A stretch of 64,000 nucleotides of DNA, taken from contig JBBELK010000682.1 in assembly GCA_037783545.1 (NCBI GenBank), positions 310,001 through 374,000 of the forward strand, given 5' to 3'. How positions within the stretch are numbered: the stretch's first letter is position 1; the number at the start of each line of letters is the position of its first letter. The stretch comes from Henricia sp. BOLD:AAB3569. Taxonomy: Eukaryota; Echinodermata; Asteroidea; Spinulosida; Echinasteridae. Below the pieces are notes generated by a model. It saw only the letters and a list, made by a program, of their open reading frames with translations, was not told the origin of the DNA and did not search any database. Both the position numbers and the translations under genes were made by a program. Positions 12,401 through 19,627 of the stretch are shown here, piece after piece.

Positions 12401-15400
12401 AATCTCGGCTTCGTCTCCGTCTCAGGCTCCATGTGGTTTACATGGAGCCGGAGCTTGAGCCTGAGCCCAAGTCGAGATTTGGATAAAAGGCCCATAATGC
12501 AAACCTCTAACTGGAAAGGTGCCAGACTATTTATGCATTCCAATCCTATGGCTGCATTCGAATTACTGGCCTTGGCTGTGGATTTGGCTGTTGCTATGAT
12601 GTTTCTACGGACTGCTATTGTTCGCTCGTAACAACAGCATAGCAACAGCCAAATCCACAGCCAAAGCCAGTAATTTGAATGCAGCCATAGTTTTAACCAC
12701 GAGGCTTGGAACACAGTAGTCTGGCATTTATCCAAGAAATGCACATTGTGTAGTATACAAATACATGTAATGAATTTAACATGCACATAGTCATACTGTA
12801 CACGCGCACAGTGGGCGCGGGCGCACCGTGCAATGGAAAAACGTATGGAACAAAATCGCACGGCAAATGGAACAAAATTGCACGGTTAGTGACGTTGCAT
12901 TAAATGGATTAAATATTAAACGACACGTGACCTGCCATCGTCCAATCAGATCACAAGGATCTACTTGGGCATTATATAAAACTGATTTAGGGGACATGAT
13001 TGATCTGTCTTTTTGTGTAAATAGAAATAACCAACACAGTATTTGGTATAGTGCCTGATCACCATTGAAATGAAACAATGGTGATTAAGTACCATGCAAA
13101 ATATTGTTGGTAACTTACTTTGCCCAGTTGCACTCCCATGCAACACCGAGAGAAAAATTTGGTTCGTAAGGAAAACCTGAGAGAGTATACCACTGTGCTT
13201 TATAGCTCAGCTGGTAGAGCATCTGCCCGGTGAGTCAGAGGCCCATGTGATTTTTCTCTTATCCCACGTTTTGAGTGAATAAAGTCCATGGGCCACAATG
13301 GTATTATTCCTTCCGGCTTCTCATAGACCCATTTTTTGTGTGTCTTATCTTGAATGGATGCGCAACAGGGCAAAGTAACCAGTGCAAATTTATGGTGCCA
13401 CTTGAACGATATATAATGAAATGAAAAAATACTGAGCATCAAAAGAAAGTGACTAAGCAATTTTTTTTTGGGTAAGCATCTATGTTCAAATATTTATAAC
13501 TCATGACAACTGTTCTTAAATGTCAATTTGACCTATTGAGCTCGTGCTGATGACGTCATTTTTGGAGTCAAATAATGCCGCGTCATTGTGGAAGCAATGT
13601 GCGTGCGCTTTGTGTCCATAGCGTGCGTAACGCGCAATGCTAAGGCTCCCATTGGTGAATTAAACCGCGTTACGCCCACCAGAGACACGCACAACGCGCA
13701 CGTACGCACAACGCGCACGTACGCACAATGCGCACGTACGCACATCGCTTCCACAATGACTCAGCATTATTTGACTCCCAAAATGGCGTATTTGCAAGTG
13801 TTCGAAGGGGGTCAATTGGTAACCTGAAATTGAGCATGACATGCTTGAGTGCCTTTCTATTTGTGAACTGCCCAATTTGACCTTTCTGCTGAAAATAAAA
13901 GAACAAAATCTTGATAAGATTCTTTTAACTTTCAGTATAGATAGACACTCGGGTTTAACATTCTACCCAATTCTCATCCTAGGTACATGCGTAAGGACTG
14001 CATCGAGCTAGCCCGTAAGTGGCTCGTCACCAGCCAGGGGGCTCTGCCACCCAGTAAACTACCCAGCTTCATGGCAGTCAAGGCGGGATTGAAGATGCTT
14101 GAATGCAGGCTACTGGAGTACTACCACGCTATCAAGTCACACAGCAGGAAGGCGAATAAAATCAGAGCTACCGTCAAGAAGGTGGGCATAACCTACCGTG
14201 GTTTGCAAAATTATTTAAACATCTGGGACGGATTGCAATAAAAGTCCAGTGTTGTATAGCTGGCTATCCAAATTAGCCAGTCTCGGCTTAGTCACTAGTT
14301 TTATAGCCCATTGCAATAAACCAGTCTAACTGAGGTACGGCTGCACCAGCCGAAAAACAACTCAATGGAAAGTGATGCAGCTGGCTATACACCAATCCGG
14401 TAACTAAGGTCTCCTTCCCTGTACATCCGCCATAGCTGGGGGGCTTCCACTGAACGAACTGTATGTTTTTGCTGTTGCTGAAGCTGCATTTGTTTACTTC
14501 AAACAAGTTGCGCGTCTTTGTAGGGTTGTGTACGCGAAGGCGGGCGCGTCGCGTGTACCTGAAGGAGGCGCGTCGCGTGCATGCGGAGGGGCGCGTTCGT
14601 GCATGTAATGGATGAACGCTTTTCGTTCTAACAGCAACACAAAATGCACAGCCCATGCACTGGACGCCCCCCAGCTATGGCGGATATACAGGGAAGGAGA
14701 CCTTAGTTACTGGATTGGTCTATACTTTTATGTGTATTTCAAGCCAAACAAACGTCTCCACGAAGACACTTGATGACGCAGTTTTTGCAAAGAAACTGAC
14801 TGCGGAAGTTATCAAATAACACTAAAAAGGCTTAAATGGGTATGTGTGTTCTGTTCGTCTTTTTTCAACCAAAATTACAAGATGTAGCGCGGTGTCCAAA
14901 AATTGTTGCCAAAATTGTTGCCTGCTCGCCGTGGGCTTAAATTTTAAGACTGGTCTAACTTTAAGACAACGATATTGCAAGCGGGCTATAATTATAGACT
15001 GGTCTTAGTGGACGCTGCGTTAGCCGGCTAAGCCTATAGACCAATCTTAGACCGCATATTGCAATCCGCCAACGATGACATTGATATTTAATGCCTTTGG
15101 AGCCGTCCAAAGTTGTCATAATTTTTGCAGTTCTAGGAAGGGGGGAAGGGATTGAGGGCAGCGTAGGACTTTACATGCACTATAAAAAGTTAAGCAGTAT
15201 TTTTGGGGGAGAGAGCGGGGTCTTGAAAAATACTACGCTTAGTAGAACTGTGAAAATGTTGACAACTTTGGAAGGCCCCTTACAATGCCTGGTTTACATT
15301 TTTTTTCACCTGTATTAAAGACATATTACATAATTAGAAAACTTTTTAAAATATTAACAACAGAAGAATAAGATTGATAAACTCCCTTGCAGAAATGTCA

Positions 15401-16492
15401 CCCTCATAAATGAAGTAATACTTCAGAAAACCTGAACAATCCAAGCATGGTTTTCGTGTTGAATGAGTGGTACAAAAAATTGTCTGCAGACAAACAAAAA
15501 AGCACCTTCATTTGGCAATTTCTCTCACAAAGGTACCATTTTACACAAGACAAAAAATCATGTGGTGTTGGTTTACCATTGCTATCAACACTTTTAGTCA
15601 GTTTTGGCGCTTTAAAGCAGGCCTCTCACTGTGCGATTTTTGCCACGAATTTCCAACGATTAGCTACGATTAAATACGATTGTGTATACAGCGTTTGCCC
15701 TTAACTTTTTTTCCCAACTGGCCAACAGGGCCAGTTGGCTTAAGTCTTCACTGGCCCGTCAGCATTTCAAGTGGCCCAGTTAAAATTTCCGGTTGTTCTT
15801 TTTACACACAGTTGACCTTTAATGTTTGCAATAACCACATTTGAGTGAATAAATTAGGAAAATTTGGTAGTCATGAGGTTCTCCCCAGTACATGTTATAT
15901 TTTAACTGGACAGCCGGACCATTTGGGGAGGCTTTCCAACTGTCCCGAGATGATTTCAACTGTCATTTTGCCAAGGGACCAGTGCTAATTCGAATGCTGG
16001 TATAGAGTCTATAGACAGTCTCTGGTAATCTCATCAAATCGTACCTAATCGTAGCAAATTTGTGGCAAAAGTCGCACAGTGGGACGAGGCCCGCTTAAGG
16101 CATAACAGTAATATACCCTTTTAGTGTACTAAAACTGTTAACTTGTATTATTTCTCATCTAATAGTTGATGAAGGCACTCAAAGGCCACACTAAGCGATA
16201 TCCCGGTCTGAAGCCACGCCTCGAACATCTCTCCGCCTATAAGTCCAAACTCGACGGCAGTGACAAGGCCGCCGGGGACCAGCTAGCCCGTGCAGTACAG
16301 ATAGCCAGCGAGGCAGGGAACCAGCTGGAAGCATCCTGGGCACAACACAGCCAGTCAGTGTGGTTTGATCCGGATCACCCTAAGACGCAAGACGAATTCT
16401 GGCAGAGGTCGACCGAAGAGGACCTCGATTGGCGCGCAGCGGGGAGTTTGGAACCAGTGGTGGTTAAATTCTCGCTGCCTCTGGTTGGCTAG
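161..16492 (+). CDS. ADCY10: Soluble adenylyl cyclase (type 10)-like protein, C-terminal part, 12 exons, 5' end outside window
   Basis: Spliced exons: 161-416, 1250-1472, 3418-3555, 4826-5001, 5366-5510, 6297-6388, 8447-8565, 9298-9394, 11582-11697, 12117-12234, 13983-14181, 16166-16492. Phases join without a break and give about 667 residues ending at the stop at 16490-16492. The protein begins with an acidic, Ser-rich linker. After that it is almost wholly helical, with TPR-like pieces such as HFLSEAGSAAVATGNNMQAL and ALFKMGRLDESMPHFHQSL, a Cys-rich middle, and a basic region before the C-terminus. This layout fits the long helical tail of ADCY10, the bicarbonate- and calcium-stimulated cyclase that makes cAMP; the two catalytic domains and the NTPase domain would lie upstream. 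No catalytic residue is visible here, so the name rests on family resemblance from memory. Another TPR-rich ATPase is the main alternative. Confidence 0.7.
464..640. repeat. Fragment of GTGTTTACAC-ended element
   Basis: Shares gagcttgggatcagtttgcg and the following 100 bp with the element at 52678-53650 (around 52825-52920). It overlaps the end of a reading frame from exon 1, which argues that frame is intronic there. Confidence 0.6.
600..712. repeat. Dispersed repeat shared with 10615-10750
   Basis: Both copies hold a near-identical run through cttgtac-cac-tcccaccg, gacgtcccattgt and ggcgac-gctct. Confidence 0.6.
782..990. repeat. Foldback built on a CGCCCCAAAACCA motif
   Basis: The left part repeats variants of cacttcgccccaaaacca about every 25-50 bp on the + strand; the right part carries the same motif inverted (tggttttggggcga). 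An inverted-repeat element with internal tandem motifs; a related motif lies near 43875-43955. Confidence 0.55.
1250..1472 (+). CDS. ADCY10: Gene 1, exon 2
   Basis: Acceptor ccatttcag ends at 1249; donor CAG|GTATTC. Encodes FGEALDSPASSLAG, then MDLRECRCSDVLNSVYPQLV and HFLSEAGSAAVATGNNMQ, a paired-helix TPR-like unit. 223 nt, ending in phase 0. Confidence 0.82.
2075..2140 (-). repeat. tRNA-like sequence (SINE head)
   Basis: On the - strand it holds a B-box-like gggtttaaatctc preceded by a tRNA-like D/anticodon region. It does not fold to a sound acceptor stem, so it is a SINE relic rather than a tRNA gene. Confidence 0.45.
2170..2665. repeat. Dispersed repeat, paired with 49135-49800
   Basis: Shares in the same order or inverted: gcacccacgtgg region, the cccacaggatattcattc segment, and an ATTCGAATATTCGATGG-rich end typical of decayed hAT-like DNA transposons. 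The two copies carry their internal parts in different orientations. Confidence 0.5.
2856..3368 (+). mobile_element. TTAA-flanked MITE, family T1, full copy
   Basis: Starts AGGCCCAGTGTATC and ends CTACAGGGCCT, flanked on both sides by TTAA (2852-2855 and 3369-3372). Full-length partner inverted at 7852-8340; partial copies at 5051, 17718, 26118 and 48093. TTAA target choice is that of piggyBac and some Kolobok elements. No coding capacity. Confidence 0.75.
3418..3555 (+). CDS. ADCY10: Gene 1, exon 3
   Basis: Acceptor ttataacag, donor CAG|GTAAAA. 46 codons (ALSYLQEAADIIKSIDSG...IESTMGQ) that finish the helical unit begun in exon 2. Confidence 0.8.
3765..3900 (+). repeat. SINE-B, tRNA-derived
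   Basis: Contains tRNA-like gatcaattggtagggtgt (A-box region) and ggttcgaatcccggtgg (B box), followed by the tail ttcactgcatccagattt shared with 23810-24000. Confidence 0.7.
3909..4110 (-). repeat. SINE-A, 5'-truncated
   Basis: Inverted copy: the (ATT)n run, then gtattcataccaaggattcc, ending near the 'taacacact' part of the family. The tRNA-like head is missing. Inserted directly after SINE-B. Confidence 0.8.
4826..5001 (+). CDS. ADCY10: Gene 1, exon 4
   Basis: Acceptor ttaaacag, donor TTT|GTAAGT. Encodes a clear TPR-like pair (ALFKMGRLDESMPHFHQSL) followed by FKLFVAGIRQLFHVWFP. The frame would stop two codons past the donor, which supports the splice. Confidence 0.8.
5051..5232 (+). mobile_element. 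TTAA MITE family T1, left half
   Basis: Begins after TTAA (5047-5050) with AGGCCACTGTATCATT and follows the left half of the 2856 copy until the gtttgcaatc segment, then diverges. No right end found. Confidence 0.6.
5366..5510 (+). CDS. ADCY10: Gene 1, exon 5
   Basis: Acceptor aatgtgcag, donor GAG|GTATGA. Encodes KWDGYVEQARCLSHMWHSYG and ILRCLLTALQQVNLAENADD, helical. The long frame reported over this stretch in another phase is a shadow; this frame is the one that continues exon 4. Confidence 0.8.
6051..6141. repeat. Short tandem-like repeat, cttgtggggtac
   Basis: Three copies of cttgtggggtac in about 75 bp, then an inverted ggtaccccat. Lies 155 bp upstream of gene 1 exon 6. Confidence 0.5.
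6297..6388 (+). CDS. ADCY10: Gene 1, exon 6
   Basis: Acceptor tcttttacag, donor AAG|GTAAGA. Encodes LVSAYTNMILCCQMSKWENT and TRYEQIAMKR. Confidence 0.78.
6476..6865 (-). repeat. Trimeric tRNA-like SINE array
   Basis: Three related blocks, at about 6476-6565, 6640-6715 and 6776-6862. Each reads on the - strand as a tRNA-like unit with an extended variable arm and a B-box-like element (the best is gggttcgagtcgc); two are separated by a shared gagc-atgagcataaaa spacer. Confidence 0.5.
7050..7583. mobile_element. Palindromic MITE family M1, copy 1
   Basis: Ends GGGGCGGATTGCAATA and its inverse TATTGCAATCCGCCCC. The whole element is an imperfect palindrome rich in 'agaccggtct'. Related copies at 14225-15070 and 60471-60987. 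Confidence 0.75.
7597..7704. repeat. Hairpin repeat next to M1
   Basis: GAGGCGAGTTCAATAGCGCA at the left is inverted at the right (7685-7704), with a further inner stem. Part of the end also appears at 20990-21035. Confidence 0.65.
7852..8340 (-). mobile_element. TTAA MITE family T1, full inverted copy
   Basis: Same element as 2856-3368 on the other strand, flanked by TTAA at 7848-7851 and 8341-8344. Short internal indels distinguish the two. Confidence 0.75.
8447..8565 (+). CDS. ADCY10: Gene 1, exon 7
   Basis: Acceptor aaattaccag, donor CAG|GTAGGT. Encodes CIDSPTGVGPDDLITIGHLY and VCTRVRLGNGRIQGAIDTG, a TPR-like helix pair. Confidence 0.8.
8855..9128 (+). repeat. Dispersed repeat shared with 37476-37735
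   Basis: Both copies share cctcaattgattcagtaatt, gcaacgagtagc, caccatctttgcctgcatcg-like runs and a gtgtgatgcgtgca end. Function and class unknown. Confidence 0.6.
9298..9394 (+). CDS. ADCY10: Gene 1, exon 8
   Basis: Acceptor ttgtttacag, donor AAG|GTGAGC. Encodes YSALKIAEKIHDIDLQMQIL and PLLASALMQAGR. Too short to stand out as an open frame, but the phase fits both neighbours. Confidence 0.78.
9711..10290 (+). mobile_element. Internally deleted Tc1-like DNA transposon
   Basis: Perfectly placed ends CACTACCCATCAAAACTTT, inverted at 10272-10290, with about 50 bp of terminal inverted repeat. Flanked by TA at 9709-9710 and 10291-10292, the Tc1/mariner target. Only the tail of the transposase gene remains (see 9844-10002). 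Confidence 0.85.
9844..10002 (+). pseudogene. Tc1 transposase, C-terminal remnant
   Basis: Encodes WAAQSPDHNLIELLWEELDR then VRNKCPTSRENLWRVLKEA. This is the conserved end of Tc1-type DDE transposases: the second catalytic Asp in SPD and the last acid in the I-E-L-LW block. The N-terminal DNA-binding part and the first Asp are gone, so it cannot act. Confidence 0.8.
10466..10598. repeat. Inverted repeat, TTTGCGATTTACCGGCCAA
   Basis: Left copy at about 10468-10487, inverse at about 10575-10596, with 90 bp between. Possibly the ends of a very small MITE. Confidence 0.5.
10615..10750. repeat. Dispersed repeat shared with 600-712
   Basis: Same family as 600-712; here it continues through gtttgtacttag into a region with three attaggt/gg-type short repeats (10850-11000). 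Confidence 0.55.
11095..11457 (-). repeat. SINE-A, full-length copy
   Basis: Most complete copy. On the - strand: tRNA-like head (gtaccgtggccaagtggttt A-box region, gggttcaaatccgg B box), a body with 'tgcccttgggcaaggcact' and 'ggtccagtgtgttaggtaat', then an (AAT)n tail. About 360 bp. The single-strand frame across it is a shadow. Confidence 0.85.
11582..11697 (+). CDS. ADCY10: Gene 1, exon 9
   Basis: Acceptor ttcgtttag, donor CAG|GTACTC. Encodes MTSCVEMLGKLSYAATEEEN and ARGAYYCGCMDLLLEAG. Confidence 0.8.
11922..11953. repeat. Microsatellite-like (CGATATATAT)n
   Basis: A 10-bp unit repeated about three times. Confidence 0.7.
12117..12234 (+). CDS. ADCY10: Gene 1, exon 10
   Basis: Acceptor tttgcttcag, donor ATG|GTAAAC. 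Encodes FVLENHDTCVDFCTLVTTDP and NKTVRYYLMTSLALW. Not seen as a long open frame; supported by phase and splice sites. Confidence 0.78.
12274..12346 (-). repeat. tRNA-like SINE head
   Basis: On the - strand: gctgagctggtagagca (A box) and tcgggtttgaatcccga (B box with a perfect T stem). The two ends do not pair as an acceptor stem, so a SINE relic is preferred over a tRNA gene. Confidence 0.55.
12391..12490. repeat. Hairpin repeat 1 in intron 10
   Basis: Arms of about 45 bp meet near 12438: ccaaatctcggcttcg on the left, cgagatttgg on the right, with CTCCATGTGGTTTACATGGAG at the tip. Confidence 0.7.
12548..12691. repeat. Hairpin repeat 2 in intron 10
   Basis: Arms of about 57 bp: ctatggctgcattcgaatta to the left, its inverse ending gcagccatag to the right, loop about 28 bp. 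Only a few mismatches. Confidence 0.75.
13118..13255 (+). repeat. SINE-C, tRNA-derived, 3' part missing
   Basis: Shares tttgcccagttgc, catgcaacaccgagagaa and tatagctcagctggtagagc with 36665-36835. The B-box half is lost at about 13237. Confidence 0.7.
13536..13815. mobile_element. MITE family M2, copy 1
   Basis: Inverted ends carry GGAGTCAAATAATGC and CATTGTGGAAGCAATGTGCG-like sequence; the outer ends match TTGACCCC...GGGGTCAA of the copy at 27561-27813 only loosely. Palindromic interior. Confidence 0.65.
13681..13746. repeat. 17-bp tandem repeat inside M2
   Basis: Unit cacaacgcgcacgtacg repeated about three times with one or two changes. Confidence 0.7.
13983..14181 (+). CDS. ADCY10: Gene 1, exon 11
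   Basis: Acceptor catcctag, donor AAG|GTGGGC. Encodes YMRKDCIELARKWLVTSQGA, then KAGLKMLECRLLEYYHAIKS and a basic stretch ending TVKK. A MITE starts only about 45 bp after the donor. Confidence 0.82.
14225..15070. mobile_element. Palindromic MITE family M1, copy 2, with nested insert
   Basis: Ends GGACGGATTGCAATAAAA and ATATTGCAATCCGCC. Over 300 bp longer than copy 1 because of the insert at 14391-14719. Confidence 0.75.
14391..14719. mobile_element. Nested MITE in M1 copy 2
   Basis: Inverted ends ACCAATCC-GTAACTAAGG run for about 52 bp each (through the ccgccatagctgggg part). Flanked by CTATAC at 14385-14390 and 14720-14725. M1 copies 1 and 3 lack it at the matching place. A related end occurs at 62695-62735. 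Confidence 0.8.
15617..16093. mobile_element. MITE with GCAGGCCTC...GAGGCCCGC ends
   Basis: Left end gcaggcctctcactgtgcga; right end is the inverse with tcgcacagtgggacgaggcc. The match extends about 60 bp through the acgattagctacgatt part. Interior holds ggccagttggc motifs. Ends 72 bp before gene 1 exon 12. Confidence 0.7.
16166..16492 (+). CDS. ADCY10: Gene 1, exon 12 (last), with stop
   Basis: Acceptor catctaatag ends at 16165. Encodes LMKALKGHTKRYPGLKPRLE, a final helix (ARAVQIASEAGNQLEASWAQ) and a Trp-rich end, with the stop TAG at 16490-16492. An internal ATG is not a real start; the exon joins exon 11 in phase 0. Confidence 0.82.
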   Translation: MMKALKGHTKRYPGLKPRLEHLSAYKSKLDGSDKAAGDQLARAVQIASEAGNQLEASWAQHSQSVWFDPDHPKTQDEFWQRSTEEDLDWRAAGSLEPVVVKFSLPLVG

Positions 16493-17074
16493 GCCAAGTT
16501 TAAATTGTTCGGTCGCCACAAATTGTTCAGAAACAAAGATTAAATTTAATTCGCCAGTGGAGAAGTTTATAAGTCCCAGATCCGATTGATGTCGCTCGTC
16601 CAATTTTAAGATAAATTAGCTTCGGCATTCCCAGGTCCATGGGTGTCAGTGTACCTTCCATTCATTTGTTTTCGATTTTAAAACAAAAACCAAATAATTG
16701 AAAAATGAAATCGTAAAGAAAATGTGAACATTGGATGGCTTGTGAAGTCCAGCGTGATCGACCCTTGCAGAATTCTTCCGGTTCTGGCAGATTTAAAAAA
16801 AAAAAATGAAACTAGCAGAATTTTGCTACATGTATTTGCATCTGCGCCTGTAAGGTATATTTTGCCATTAAAGTTTCAGAATATTAGCATGTTTACATTT
16901 ATTTCATGTGATTTGGGGTGATTTGCCAGATTTTAAAAAAATCTACAAGAAGTTCCAGACGCGTCGAGCAGAAGTTTGCGATTTACAACTGGTCACACTA
17001 TTTTGAACATAATGTCATATGTTTGCAAACAAACGTGTTAAAATCAACATTGAAGTGCAGCATGCAATGTTCAA

Positions 17075-17080
17075 AATAAA
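17075..17080 (+). terminator. Candidate poly(A) signal, gene 1
   Basis: AATAAA about 580 bp after the gene 1 stop. It is the first clean hexamer downstream that is not inside a recognised repeat. Confidence 0.4.
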
Positions 17081-17256
17081 ATGAATTGAGGGTACCAATG
17101 CATTGTTGAAAATATTTGGTGGTCTATTTTCACTTAAACCTTTCGTTAACACCACTGATTGTTGAATAGTTTTATTTATTTATTAATGCTTCCTGAACAT
17201 TTCTATTAAATTTTTTAACTCGGGATTACAGGGTTAAAAATGACATTTATTGTGAA

Positions 17257-17262
17257 ATAAAA
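17257..17262 (+). terminator. Second candidate poly(A) signal, gene 1
   Basis: AATAAA about 765 bp after the stop, with T-rich sequence following. An alternative to the one at 17075. Confidence 0.4.
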
Positions 17263-17340
17263 ATGAAAGTTGTTATTGAATTTACCATTTTGTCTGTTGG
17301 ATCTTTTAGTGTTAATTTTCATTTCATTAAAGGAGTGTGA

Positions 17341-17690
17341 CCAGATCACTTTTTTTTTACCCATAACTCCCCGGGACTTACCTTATGGGTCATGAGATTT
17401 TTATATCATAACATCCGTTATATTTTTCTGATTACGAAACTGAAACTCCCGCGCTTCTAGGCCGCATATTTCCGAGGATATCGTCGAAAATCCACCGATT
17501 ATTTGTAAACTAATTTTCCAGTATCAACGTTTATCCGCTGAAAGCATACTCGATAGTTTTGTTCAATTTTTTACTGGAAATTGCGAATGTTTTCGGGTTT
17601 TTGGGACATGGGAGGTGTGTATGGGAGTTACTTGATAATATTGGTAAGTTACATCGAAAACTATTTTCCAGAAACTCTGGTCACGCTCCT
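17341..17690. mobile_element. TTAA-flanked MITE, family T4
   Basis: Ends AGGAGTGTGACCAGA and the inverse TCTGGTCACGCTCCT, flanked by TTAA at 17337-17340 and 17691-17694. 350 bp, non-coding, just after the gene 1 poly(A) candidates. Confidence 0.7.
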
Positions 17691-17717
17691 TTAAACCCTT
17701 AAATTGGACAAAGTTAA

Positions 17718-17820
17718 AGCCCAATGTATTATCTGCAATAACCCAATTTTTTACTTCATGAGTTGACAAGGGGGGGTGAAAGCAAAGTGTTGATAGCAGT
17801 GGTAATAATAAACACCACAT
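17718..17820 (+). mobile_element. TTAA MITE family T1, left-end fragment
   Basis: After TTAA (17714-17717): AGCCCAATGTATTATCTGCA, then catgagttgac, in the order of the T1 left end; divergent. Confidence 0.45.
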
Positions 17821-18152
17821 GAATTTATCTGTCCAAGATGGTTCTTTTTGTAAGAAATTAAATATCTGAAAGTGGTTTTAAAAAAATAAAATGTGTGTGC
17901 CCACATTTTTACTATTCACATTACAAAAACCGTGCATACATGTACTTTTGAAAGTTTTATGAAGCATTGATGCATACGTAGCCGAAATGTCTGCAGGCTA
18001 CCATTTTCTTTTATACCCAGCACGATATTGGGCCTAGGGACTCGGAGTCCCCCTAACGCCCCTATGTGACTCGACAGGTACACTCTTCCCTTTTGTTAAT
18101 GCACCAACGCCCCCTAAAAACTAAAAGGAATTCCTTTGATGTTTGAGACACA

Positions 18153-18320
18153 ATAGACTGCCGAAGTGAATACGTCATCTTTTGTTGGTTGCCTTGGCAA
18201 TTGGCTCTAAACTAAAAATCACTCAACCGTGTCCCTGTGCTTTGCAATGGTACGTTTTCCGACGGCCATGATAGTTTAGAGCCAATTGCCATGGCAACAC
18301 GTCACACTTCGGCTGTCTAC
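18153..18320. repeat. Hairpin MITE, TAGACTGCCGAAGTG type
   Basis: Inverted arms about 55 bp, containing gttgcc-tggcaattggctcta. A sister element follows at 18357-18523. Confidence 0.7.
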
Positions 18321-18356
18321 TGGGGAACAATGGTAGGGTGGGGTTAGCCCTACAAA

Positions 18357-18523
18357 TAGACTACTAAAGTGTGACGTCGGTTGCCATGGTAATTGGGTCT
18401 AAACATTCGCTGGTAATCTGAAACGTCCATTGGTATAGCGCAGGGAAACAGTTCACTGGTTTTAGTGTAGACCCCAAAACCATGGCAACACACAAAGGGT
18501 GACGTTTTCACTTTAGTAGTCTA
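18357..18523. repeat. Hairpin MITE, TAGACTACTAAAGTG type
   Basis: Ends TAGACTACTAAAGTGTGACG-like and inverse ctttagtagtcta. Same family as 28942-29100. Confidence 0.7.
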
Positions 18524-18770
18524 GGTTCGAACCTCCCCACGGCTACGGTACCTGTGCCCTTGGGCAAGGGATGTAAAGCCGTTGGTCCAGTGTGTTAGGT
18601 AATAGAAACGCACTCTAAAGATCCCAGAGCATTCATTCGTGAAGAGCAAGGGGATCATCCCCGGTGTCTCTGGCCATTTCTAATTATAATTCTTCATGGG
18701 TTTCCTCACGCTTGCGAGTGACAGTGCAATGAGCACTATTGAGGAATCCTTGGTATGAATACCAGAAAGA

Positions 18771-18801
<31 letters not shown>

Positions 18802-18802
18802 T
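18524..18802 (+). repeat. SINE-A, near full length
   Basis: ggttcgaacctccccacgg (B box), then the body and a long AAT tail. The head 5' of the B box is missing, and it abuts the hairpin MITE before it. Confidence 0.8.
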
Positions 18803-19450
18803 TGCGACTGTAATAAGTCAGATTTGAAAAGCGAGCTATTTACAGCCCTATTTGTAGGGCTAGGGTGGGGTGTACCCTCGGCCCCATATCGTGCTGCATA
18901 TGAATTTGTTTAACTAGATTTTTTATGCCCTCGGGCTTATTCCAGGAATCCGTTAAAAAAAAGTTAAATGGCCTTTAATAAATATAATGGCACAAAGGGC
19001 AACTAGTGTGCCAAATGTGGCAGAGGGACTTTCTCGCAACAATATTCTTTTATGTTCACGCCCCGGGTTCACGCAACGCCCAATCGCCCTCCTACCTCCC
19101 CTGAAAACATGAACAGAATTCAGTCTTGAAATTCCTTGGATGTTTTAGACATAATGGACAATAAAAGGGGCGGGGGAGGTGAGGGCGCCCTTTGCCACAC
19201 ATCGTGCATGCACCGAGTGGTAATGTATATGAGCAACCAACCGGAACCAAAGCATGCATTATGCAGACACCTGTTGCGTGAACTGTCAACAGGTAGCCCG
19301 TTGTGCATGAACGGCAGACGGATCCCGGAACAGTTAGTAGTGATCGCAAGTTGCGAGGTTTTACTTGATCTCTTCTTACTTGCGAAGCAAAAGCAACACA
19401 AATCAACACACTAATCACCTCTTGCAGTCACCAATCGATCGGTTTGAGTC
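18803..19450 (+). other. Intergenic stretch upstream of gene 2
   Basis: Contains fragments of a repeat also seen at 18000-18140 and 22040-22180 (gaaattccttggatgtttta-like). No TATA box or clear promoter was recognised; any regulatory elements would need transcript-start data. Confidence 0.4.
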
Positions 19451-19627
19451 ATGGCGTCGAAACTGAAGAAAACTTTCCGTTTCAAGACGGTGAAACCCCC
19501 AGCGATTGTGAATCCAATTTTGACAGACGAGGAACGAGAAGAACTGTCTGGTTACGAGTACCCGTGGCACAACATTGCGTTTGAGGGTGGCGGTAATAAA
19601 GGCTTGGCCTATGCTGGATCCGTGCGG
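19451..19627 (+). CDS. Gene 2, exon 1 with start codon
   Basis: 59 codons; donor CGG|GTAAGT. Encodes a basic N-terminus, then IAFEGGGNKGLAYAG, the oxyanion-hole loop. The upstream sequence ctcttgcag at about 19418-19426 could be an acceptor from a 5'-UTR exon that is not located. Confidence 0.88.

Larger units (their letters stand above)
13425..13905. repeat. Dispersed repeat interrupted by a MITE
   Basis: Both halves match, inverted, the continuous stretch 29105-29315 (ctgagcatcaaaagaaa on the left side, gcatgacatgcttgagtgcc on the right). The interruption is the M2 element at 13536-13815. Confidence 0.65.

Noticed and set aside
12331-12861. 176-codon - strand frame in intron 10
   Set aside because: It spans two hairpin repeats, has no recognisable domain and no splice partners.
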